This document shows, piece by piece, positions 8,946-15,582 of a stretch of 64,000 nt of DNA (the stretch's first letter is position 1; the number at the start of each line of letters is the position of its first letter). The notes under the pieces were generated by a model that had not been told where the DNA came from, made no database searches, and saw nothing but the letters and a program-made list of their open reading frames with translations. The translations under genes were made by a program, and so were the position numbers. Where the stretch lies: contig NZ_CP059997.1 in NCBI RefSeq assembly GCF_018736145.1, positions 9,299,501-9,363,500 of the forward strand, in the 5' to 3' direction. Origin of the DNA: Amycolatopsis sp. CA-230715 (lineage in GTDB: Bacteria > Actinomycetota > Actinomycetes > Mycobacteriales > Pseudonocardiaceae).

Positions 8946-11224
8946 ACGGAACCAGTTCGACGGTGCGGCGGTTCGTCTGGCATCCCGCACCATCCACTGT
9001 GGACTCGTCAAGCGGAGTCCTCGGCAAGCTGGTCGCGGTCGTCGGCGCACCAGGGCACGCGGTCGAGGCGGTGTCGGCGAAACTCGCCAGTGAAGGCGCG
9101 ACCCTGTGGCACCACGGGGATGCGCGCGTGCCCGACGCGATCGTGGACCTCACCCTGGCGGAACCGTTCGACCCCGAACGGCCGGGCGCGGCCGACGAGG
9201 CACTCGTGCGGACGCTGGCCGTGTTACGGCACTGCTACCAGGACTGGGCCGCCGAGACCGACACCCACCGGCTCGCCTACCTCGCGGTGACCTACCTCGA
9301 CGGCCGCTGCGGGTACTCCGGTCACCGCGTCCACCAACCACTCGGCGGAATCTGGGCCGGGCTGGCGAAAAGCCTCCACCGTGAACTTCCCGTCGTCACC
9401 GCGCGGGTCGTCGATCTCCCGGACCCGGGTTACGCCGGGCTTGCCGAGATCGTGGCGGCCGAGGTCTACCGAGGCGGGCCCGCCGAAATCGGGTACCGCG
9501 ACGGCACCCGGCGGGCGCTGCTCCCCCGCGCCGAGCCCGCTCCGGCACCGTCCTTCGCCCTCGGGCACCACGACACCGTGCTGGTGTGCGGCGGCGGCAC
9601 CGGGATCGGGTTCGAACTCGCCCGCACCCTCGCCCGCCGCGGCTGCCGGGTGGTCGTCACCGGGCGCGCGGCACCTCCCGAAGGGCCCGAGCACTGGCTG
9701 AACCTCGGCGCGGACGCGTTCGCGGAGTACCGGCGCGACCTCATCCGCGACGCCGCGGGAACGCCCGCGCTGCGGGAAACCCGGCGCCGCATCGGCAAAC
9801 TCCAGCACTTGCGCGAACTCCACGACAACCTCCGCTCGATCGACGCCGAAGGCCTCGCGTTGCGGTACCGGCCGTGCGATCTCACCGATCCCGCGCAGGC
9901 CGCGGCGCTGATCGACGAACTCGGCGACGGCATCACCGGGATCGTCTACCTCGCCGGGGTCGACCGTCCGGCCCGGCTTCCGTCCAAAACGGACAGTGAC
10001 TTCCTCGCCGGGGTCGCGGTCAAGACAACCGGGTTCCTCCGGCTCGTCGAGGTCGTCCGCGCTCGCGGCCTGCCCTTGAAGTTCTTCTGCAACAGCGGAT
10101 CCCTCACCGGGCGGCTCGGCGGCATGGTCGGCGAACTCGACTACTCCGCCGCCAACGAAGCGCTCGCCCGGCTCGGGCTCTGGGCCCGCCATGAAACCGG
10201 GCTCGACGTCTTCACCGTGTGCTGGCCGCTGTGGCGCGGTTTGAGCGTGTCCACCAACGTCGACGCGGCGCTCAAGTACATGCCCGCGATGGACCCGGCC
10301 GAGGGGTTCGCCAACTGGTGCACCGAACTCACCGCGTCCCATGACGGCGGCGAAGTCGTCTACCTCGGTCCCATCGCGGGCGGGATGGACGTGACCAAGG
10401 CGGGGCAGTTCCCGCTCGACCCCGCACTGCCCGGATTCGGTGCCGCGTACCCGAAAGTCTTCCACCTGGGTGCCCCTGAACGGTGGAAACCCGGCGAGCA
10501 CCTCACCTCCCGCATCCGCTTAAGCACCCGCACCACGCCCGCGGCCGCAGACTTCCACGTCGACGGCTCGCCAGCGATCCCCGTCTCGATCCTCCTCGAA
10601 ACCGCGCTCCGCCACGGCGAATGGCTCGTCCCCGGCCCGGCCCGCGAACTCACCGACGTGGTGATCCACCCCGCCGCGCTCCGGCTGGTCAACGACGCCG
10701 TCGAACTGGACCGCGTCAGCACTGTCCGCGACGGCACCGTCCGGATCGTCGTCCGGAACTCCGCCGACCGTCCGGTCGCGGACCTGACCGTCCACACGGG
10801 AGAGCCCCGAGCGGTCGCGGTGCCGGATTTCCCCACCACAGCGGGAACTCCCGCGCTCCCCGAGCCGTCGATGCTGCGGTGGAAGGGCGCGGTGATCCCG
10901 CGGGCACCGTGGCACCGGCACGCCTGCGGCACCGTCACCGCGTCGTTACCGCACTGCCCGCCATCGGACCTCTGGACGGCCGAGCCCGCACCCGAGCACC
11001 TGCTCCCGGTGGCCGCGCTGGAAAACATCCTGCGCATGGCGTGCGCCGGGCACGATGCCGGGCCGCTCCGCATCGAGCGGATCACCGTGCACCCCGAACA
11101 CGCCCGGCCGACCCGGCTGCTCGGCACCCTGTCCGGCGACACCTGGTACGCCGTCGATCAAAGCTCACGCACGGCGCTGGTACTGCGCACCACCGACCCG
11201 AGGAGAGCGGCATGGCCGAGCTGA
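8942..11224 (+). CDS. Ketoreductase with degenerate dehydratase-like domain
   Basis: The protein has 760 residues, starting at the ATG that overlaps the P450 stop. After an unrecognised N-terminal part (about 1-205), a Rossmann domain has GGGTGIG near 218 and a KR core with SGSLTGRLG and the active Tyr401 in DYSAANEAL. The C-terminal part from about 520 has the outline of a hot-dog DH (HVDGSPAIP around His539), but the spacing differs from HxxxGxxxxP, so dehydration activity is doubtful. The KR resembles those of PUFA/glycolipid-type synthases. A second KR next to a synthase that already has one suggests a different beta-carbon outcome at some cycles, or a post-assembly reduction. The first 200 residues may be the structural half of the KR. 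Confidence 0.72.
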   Translation: MNGTSSTVRRFVWHPAPSTVDSSSGVLGKLVAVVGAPGHAVEAVSAKLASEGATLWHHGDARVPDAIVDLTLAEPFDPERPGAADEALVRTLAVLRHCYQDWAAETDTHRLAYLAVTYLDGRCGYSGHRVHQPLGGIWAGLAKSLHRELPVVTARVVDLPDPGYAGLAEIVAAEVYRGGPAEIGYRDGTRRALLPRAEPAPAPSFALGHHDTVLVCGGGTGIGFELARTLARRGCRVVVTGRAAPPEGPEHWLNLGADAFAEYRRDLIRDAAGTPALRETRRRIGKLQHLRELHDNLRSIDAEGLALRYRPCDLTDPAQAAALIDELGDGITGIVYLAGVDRPARLPSKTDSDFLAGVAVKTTGFLRLVEVVRARGLPLKFFCNSGSLTGRLGGMVGELDYSAANEALARLGLWARHETGLDVFTVCWPLWRGLSVSTNVDAALKYMPAMDPAEGFANWCTELTASHDGGEVVYLGPIAGGMDVTKAGQFPLDPALPGFGAAYPKVFHLGAPERWKPGEHLTSRIRLSTRTTPAAADFHVDGSPAIPVSILLETALRHGEWLVPGPARELTDVVIHPAALRLVNDAVELDRVSTVRDGTVRIVVRNSADRPVADLTVHTGEPRAVAVPDFPTTAGTPALPEPSMLRWKGAVIPRAPWHRHACGTVTASLPHCPPSDLWTAEPAPEHLLPVAALENILRMACAGHDAGPLRIERITVHPEHARPTRLLGTLSGDTWYAVDQSSRTALVLRTTDPRRAAWPS

Positions 11225-12438
11225 CCATGAAGCAGATCTACACCGAAGCCGATACCGACGACCCGTACCCGCTGTTCCGGCGGATCAGGGAGGCCGATCC
11301 GGTCTACTGGGACCCGCACATGGGCGACGACGGCGCCTGGATGGTCACCGGTTACGCCGAGGCGATGAGCGCGCTCATGGACACCCGCCTCAGCGCGAAG
11401 CGTCCACATTGGAATCCCGAGGTACTGCCCGACGGCGCCGAACCCGGTCACCGCACCGCATTGGCCGCGCTGGACGGGCAGGTCGTCGTCGCCGACCCGC
11501 CCGAGCACACCCGGCTGCGCCGCCACCTCAACCGCCCGTTCCTGCCCCGGCCGGTGCACGACATGACCGATCGGGTCGCGAAGATCGCCCGCCACCTGAT
11601 CGAAAGCGCGCTCTCGAACGGTACCGGCGAGTTCGACGCCATGGGCGAATACGGGTTCACCCTGCCCGCCACCAGTCTCGGCCGCGTACTCGGCATTCCC
11701 CTTGACCAGGACTACATCCCGTGGATGCTCAGCCTCGGCCAGCTCATCGACGACGGTCCCGTCAGCAGGGAGCGCACGCCGAAGCTGCTCGGCAGCGTGC
11801 ACGAGTACCTGGAGTTCTTCCGCGGCCAGGTCGCCCAGCGCCGGGACGGCGGTTACGACGACCTCATGCAGACCCTCGCCGACGCCTACACCGACGGCGA
11901 GTTCGCCGACGAGACCGAGCTCCACGCCAACCTGGCGTTCCTGCTCACCGCCGGACAGATCAGCACCGCGCACCAGATCGGGAGCTCGCTGCTGCACCTG
12001 TTGCGCCGTCCCGAGATCTACGAGCGGCTCCGCGCCGATCCCGGACTCGTGCCCGCCGTCTCCCCGGAACTCCTGCGCTACGACGCGTCGGTGCAGCTCA
12101 CGAAGCGACGTGTGCGCGAACCGCTGCGGCTCGGCGACCACGATCTCCGCGCGGGCGACGAGATCTACGTCTGGATCGGCGCCGCCAACCGGGACCCCGC
12201 GCGCTTCCCCGATCCGGACGTCCTCGACCCCGACCGCGAGAACGTCACGCACCTCTCGTTCGGCCGCGGCATCCACTTCTGCCTCGGCGCCCAGCTCGGC
12301 AAGCTCGTGCACGACACCGCGCTGCAAACCTTCCTCGACCGCGTGCCCCATCCCCGGCTGCTCGTCGACGGCCGCGTGCACCGGTCGACGATGCCGACGT
12401 TCCGCGGCCCGTACCTCCTCCCCGTCGGCTACCGCTGA
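11212..12438 (+). CDS. Cytochrome P450 with atypical oxygen-binding motif
   Basis: The protein has 408 residues. The ATG at 11212 follows an AGGAGAG ribosome site by about 5 nt and overlaps the previous gene by 13 nt. It is a short actinobacterial P450 with ELLRYDAS (ExxR) and the haem loop FGRGIHFCLG (Cys357). The helix-I segment reads TAGQISTAHQ where most P450s have AGxET or AGxDT: the acidic residue of the proton relay is Ile and the conserved Thr aligns with Ser. Such changes occur in P450s with unusual substrates or non-hydroxylating chemistry, but the reaction cannot be inferred. It is the last gene of the left operon; its stop codon lies inside a terminator hairpin. Confidence 0.88.
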   Translation: MAELTMKQIYTEADTDDPYPLFRRIREADPVYWDPHMGDDGAWMVTGYAEAMSALMDTRLSAKRPHWNPEVLPDGAEPGHRTALAALDGQVVVADPPEHTRLRRHLNRPFLPRPVHDMTDRVAKIARHLIESALSNGTGEFDAMGEYGFTLPATSLGRVLGIPLDQDYIPWMLSLGQLIDDGPVSRERTPKLLGSVHEYLEFFRGQVAQRRDGGYDDLMQTLADAYTDGEFADETELHANLAFLLTAGQISTAHQIGSSLLHLLRRPEIYERLRADPGLVPAVSPELLRYDASVQLTKRRVREPLRLGDHDLRAGDEIYVWIGAANRDPARFPDPDVLDPDRENVTHLSFGRGIHFCLGAQLGKLVHDTALQTFLDRVPHPRLLVDGRVHRSTMPTFRGPYLLPVGYR

Positions 12439-12449
12439 CGGGGAGGAGG
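12414..12449. terminator. Bidirectional hairpin terminator between convergent genes
   Basis: A perfect 13-bp inverted repeat, CCTCCTCCCCGTC (12414-12426) and GACGGGGAGGAGG (12437-12449), has a 10-nt loop. The 5' arm encodes the last residues of the P450 and the stop codon sits at the start of the 3' arm. It is placed to end transcription from the left operon and from the convergent gene at 12455. No T-run follows, as is common in high-GC actinomycetes. Confidence 0.8.
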
Positions 12450-12454
12450 TCCAT

Positions 12455-13378
12455 TCAGGACCGGACGGCCGCCCGCTTGGCGGGTTCCGCGGTGCGGCCG
12501 CCCGTCTCCTTGAGCCGCTTGAGCGCGGGGCTGTCCCGCTTCCCGATCTTGCGCCGGTAGATCGGCGTACGGGGGTCGGGGAGCCAGCCCTGCACGGTGA
12601 ACATCACCCGCAGTCCCGCCCGCACCAGCGCCGCGCCGATCGGGTGCGGATCGTCGAGCCGCATCACGTGCCGAACGTTCTCCGGGATCATGGTGAGCAC
12701 CACCGTCCGCGCCATCGGTTTCAGCGGGGCGGGGAACCACCGGTCGCAGAACTGCTGGATGAACGCTTCGCTGACCGCGTGCCCGTTGTCGGTCTGGCGC
12801 CACGGGTGCTCGTCGTAGGCGTCGGCGAGTGCGGCCATCGTGTCGAAGTCGGTGGGGAAATCCGTTACCGGCACGTCGTTTTCGGCGGTCAGTAACCTGC
12901 TGAGGTCACGCGTCCAGTTGTGCAGGGCGATGCGCAGGTGCTCCGGGAACCCGGGGAGCCCGGCGAGCCGCTGCAGGCGGTGGAACACCAGCGCCAGCAG
13001 GGACATCCCCTGCACGTAGTCCGCGTTCTCGGTGAAGCTTCCCGGCGCGGTTCTGGCCGCGCCGGCGTGGATGCCGTTCAGTCGCCGCATCGACCGCTTC
13101 ACCTGGTCCGAATCGGACGGAAAGAGGTACCACGACCAGAAGAAGTACAGGCTGCCTTCGAACCGCTGCTGGGGGCGGTCGATCGAGGCGCGGCCGCCGT
13201 CGACCAGCCCCTTGGCGCCGTGCGGTGGCATCGACACGTCCATGAAGCTCAGCGTGTAGCCGATGTTCAGCAGGAACTCGTTGAGCCGGTATTCCCCGAA
13301 CAACCGGACGATCTCGTGGTACTGCGTGTGCGGGTCGAGTTCGGCGAGTCGCCGGTCGAGCCATTTGTACCCGCGCAT
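12455..13378 (-). CDS. Possible MpaB/DUF2236-family oxygenase
   Basis: The predicted protein has 307 residues, no signal peptide and no clear membrane segment. The ATG at 13378 has an AAGGAG site 6 nt upstream. Landmarks such as RRLNGIHAG followed by PGSFTENADYVQGM, and the all-helical character with Arg/His pairs, suggest the MpaB-like oxygenase family (DUF2236), whose members bind haem and carry out oxidative cleavages. I recognise this from overall pattern, not from a decisive motif, so the assignment is moderate. It is convergent with the second P450 and separated from it only by the terminator, so it could be a tailoring enzyme of the left cluster or an unrelated neighbour. Confidence 0.45.
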   Translation of the reverse strand: MRGYKWLDRRLAELDPHTQYHEIVRLFGEYRLNEFLLNIGYTLSFMDVSMPPHGAKGLVDGGRASIDRPQQRFEGSLYFFWSWYLFPSDSDQVKRSMRRLNGIHAGAARTAPGSFTENADYVQGMSLLALVFHRLQRLAGLPGFPEHLRIALHNWTRDLSRLLTAENDVPVTDFPTDFDTMAALADAYDEHPWRQTDNGHAVSEAFIQQFCDRWFPAPLKPMARTVVLTMIPENVRHVMRLDDPHPIGAALVRAGLRVMFTVQGWLPDPRTPIYRRKIGKRDSPALKRLKETGGRTAEPAKRAAVRS

Positions 13379-13522
13379 CGGTGCTCCTTGTCCTCGGCTG
13401 TCTGGCCGCGCGCCGCGGCGGCCGGTCGATCTGGCCGGAACCTACCAGCGCGGATATGCGCAGTTCGCCACAAAACCGTGTGGTGCCAAGGAGTCCGGCG
13501 CGCGGCGGAGCACGGCCGGGCA

Positions 13523-13528
13523 TAGGGT
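13523..13528 (+). promoter_or_regulatory. Possible -10 element for leaderless MazG-like gene
   Basis: TAGGGT ends 7 nt before the ATG at 13536, the spacing expected if transcription starts at or next to the start codon. No ribosome site is visible upstream of that ATG and no good -35 is seen. A leaderless mRNA is therefore plausible but not proven. Confidence 0.3.
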
Positions 13529-13535
13529 CTCCGGC

Positions 13536-13889
13536 ATGGACCTCGACCAGCTCACCGCCCGGCTGCGCGCGTTCGCCGACGCGCGCGACTGGCACCAGTT
13601 CCACAACCCGAAGAACCTCGTGATGGCGCTGACCGGCGAAGCGGGTGAACTGGCCGAGCTGTTCCAGTGGCGCACCCCCGAGGAGTCCGCCCAGATCATG
13701 GACGACCCGGACACCGCGCAACGCGTGCGCCACGAGATCGCCGACGTGCTGGCCTACCTCCTGCGCCTCGCGGATGTGCTCGACGTGGACGTCATCGCCG
13801 CACTGGCAGCCAAGATCGACGTGAACGAAGCGAAGTACCCGGTGCGGCTGGCCAAGGGCAGCGCCCGCAAGTACGACGAACTGGACTGA
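13536..13889 (+). CDS. MazG-like nucleotide pyrophosphohydrolase
   Basis: A 117-residue all-alpha NTP pyrophosphatase. The metal-binding signature is clear: GEAGELAELFQW (ExxE) followed by HEIADVLAYLL (ExxD). Such proteins hydrolyse non-canonical or surplus (d)NTPs to the monophosphate and pyrophosphate, a cytosolic house-cleaning role. Length and single domain fit the short MazG/DCTPP-like group rather than the two-domain E. coli MazG. The start is chosen because the family begins shortly before the Q-x-x-HNPKNLVMAL segment; an upstream in-frame extension has no homology. It is convergent with the acetyltransferase gene, 3 bp away. Confidence 0.85.
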   Translation: MDLDQLTARLRAFADARDWHQFHNPKNLVMALTGEAGELAELFQWRTPEESAQIMDDPDTAQRVRHEIADVLAYLLRLADVLDVDVIAALAAKIDVNEAKYPVRLAKGSARKYDELD

Positions 13890-13892
13890 GGC

Positions 13893-14375
13893 TCAGCGGT
13901 CCTTGACCAGGTGCACGGCACCGCGGACGGCCCCGGACGAGGTGGTGAGCCGGTAACCCGCACGCTCGTACATCGCGATGTTGCGGGCGCTGCGGGCGCC
14001 GGTGAAGAGCGTGTAGCGGCGTGCTTCCACCGGTGCCTGCCGCTCCGCGTGGGCGAGCAGCCGCCTGCCCAGTCCGCGACCGGCCAGGTCGGGGGCCACC
14101 ATCAGCCTGCCGATCTCCCACGCGTCACCGTCGAGTTGCCCCCGCACGGCACCGATCAACCGCGGCCCGAGCCGCACGATCCAGGTCGACCAGGTCTTCG
14201 TCCACTCCCGCACGTCTTCGAGGCTTTCGTGCAGCGCCGGGATGTCGAGCGTGTCGTTCACCAGCGCTTCCTGCGCCCAGCAGCACCGCTGCAACACGAA
14301 CAGTTCCGCGCAGTCGTCCGGGGTGACCGAGCTGAGGCGTGCGCCCGCGAACGGGCCCCCGTCGTCGAATCTCAC
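13893..14375 (-). CDS. GNAT-family N-acetyltransferase
   Basis: About 160 residues with a GNAT core: IGRLMVAPDLAGRGLGRRLL contains the acetyl-CoA pyrophosphate loop (GRGLG), followed by the C-terminal ARNIAMYERAGY motif. The substrate is unknown. The GTG at 14375 is chosen because it lies just downstream of the AraC-type gene's stop (14390), avoiding overlap with it; a TTG further upstream would overlap. The two genes probably share a transcript. Confidence 0.85.
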   Translation of the reverse strand: MRFDDGGPFAGARLSSVTPDDCAELFVLQRCCWAQEALVNDTLDIPALHESLEDVREWTKTWSTWIVRLGPRLIGAVRGQLDGDAWEIGRLMVAPDLAGRGLGRRLLAHAERQAPVEARRYTLFTGARSARNIAMYERAGYRLTTSSGAVRGAVHLVKDR

Positions 14376-14389
14376 CCTCGACTGTCTAC

Positions 14390-15160
14390 TCAGGAGTGTC
14401 CGGAACCGCAAGCGAACGTGACGCGCGCGGCGAGCAACCTGCTGGGCGGCAACCCGAACATGCCGTGGAAGGAGTCGCTGAAATGCGACGGCGTGGCGAA
14501 GCCCGCCTCCGTCGCCGCCGTGGTGAGGTCACTACCGTCGGCGATCAGGTCCGCGGCCGCCAGCATCCGCGCCCACAGCCGGTAGCGCCGGAAGCTCGTG
14601 CCCGTCTCGTCGCGGAACAGGTGGCGGAACCGCGAGGTGGACAGGCCGCAGGCCGCCGCCAGTTCGCCCGCCGAGACCGTCCGGTGCGCGGCCGCCCTGA
14701 TCGACGCCGCCGCGTCCCGGATCCGCGGATCACCCGACGTGGCCGACCTCGGTGCGGCCACGTCCACCCAGTCGCCGAGGTCGCCGTCCGCGAGCGCGAT
14801 CAGCTCGGGTTCGTCGCGGTGCCGCACGCGCACGTCGTCGTCACCGCCGGTCATGCGCCGCTCGCCGCTGAGCCGCCGCGTCGAGCTGGGATCGAGGTAG
14901 CAGAACAGCATGCGTTCCCCGGCCGCCACCAACCGGTGCCGCACACGGGGTGCGATGAGCGCGCTGCGGGCGAGCACGTCGGGGCGACCGTCGCGGTGCA
15001 CGGTGAACGGGCCGTCCACGCCGATCGCCAGGCAGGCCACCGAACCGGAATGCGCGTCGAGCCGCAACGACGGTCCCCGGTAGACGGCGTGGCCCGGCCC
15101 CAGCCACAACGCGGCGCAGCCGTTTTCTGGAAGCGAGGGCCCGTCCACACCGGACATCAT
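14390..15160 (-). CDS. AraC-family transcriptional regulator
   Basis: About 256 residues. The C-terminal third holds two helix-turn-helix motifs of the AraC type: SAGELAAACGLSTSRFRHLF and the second around DLTTAATEAGFATPSHFSDS followed by FHGMFGLPPS. The N-terminal part looks like a cupin-type ligand or sensing domain with several His/Arg residues (HSGSVACLAIG, RVRHRLV). Two adjacent ATGs (15160/15157) are possible starts. It is divergent from the small membrane protein gene at 15201 with a 40-bp gap, so that gene is the likeliest target. The effector is unknown. Confidence 0.85.
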   Translation of the reverse strand: MMSGVDGPSLPENGCAALWLGPGHAVYRGPSLRLDAHSGSVACLAIGVDGPFTVHRDGRPDVLARSALIAPRVRHRLVAAGERMLFCYLDPSSTRRLSGERRMTGGDDDVRVRHRDEPELIALADGDLGDWVDVAAPRSATSGDPRIRDAAASIRAAAHRTVSAGELAAACGLSTSRFRHLFRDETGTSFRRYRLWARMLAAADLIADGSDLTTAATEAGFATPSHFSDSFHGMFGLPPSRLLAARVTFACGSGHS

Positions 15161-15200
15161 CCCGCGAGTGACCGGTACGACCGGGAAAGGGGTGCGGGAC

Positions 15201-15569
15201 ATGGTGCTCACCGTGGCGGTGGCGGTGTTCTTCTTCGGCATGGGCGGCTACGGACTGGTGGCGCCCGCGTCGCTGGTCAGGCCGTTCGGGCTCGGCGCGG
15301 GCACCGCCGACGCGCGCACCGAGGTCCGCGCGGTCTACGGCGGGTTCGGGATCGCGGTCGCCGGCCTGCTGGCCGCCGCGGCCGCCGATGTGGGTGGGAT
15401 CGGCAAAGGAGCGGTGTTCGCCGTCGCCGTCGCGCTCCTCGGCATGGCGGCCGGGCGGGTGGTCGCGCGCTGCGTGGAACGCCCGTCGGCCTTCTACCCG
15501 TCGTGGTTCTACTTCTGGGTCGAAGTGATCGCGGGAGTCCTGCTCCTCGCATTCGGCACACCGTCCTGA
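15201..15569 (+). CDS. Small four-helix membrane protein (DUF4345-like)
   Basis: 122 residues with about four hydrophobic segments (near 2-22, 42-60, 65-85, 103-119). The segment YGGFGIAVAGLLAAAA and the C-terminal PSWFYFWVEVIAGVLLL resemble DUF4345 proteins. No catalytic function is known for this family. The ATG at 15201 has a GGAAAGGGG site upstream. It is divergent from the AraC regulator, suggesting that the regulator controls it. Confidence 0.65.
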   Translation: MVLTVAVAVFFFGMGGYGLVAPASLVRPFGLGAGTADARTEVRAVYGGFGIAVAGLLAAAAADVGGIGKGAVFAVAVALLGMAAGRVVARCVERPSAFYPSWFYFWVEVIAGVLLLAFGTPS

Positions 15570-15582
15570 AGCGCGCCGGTCA

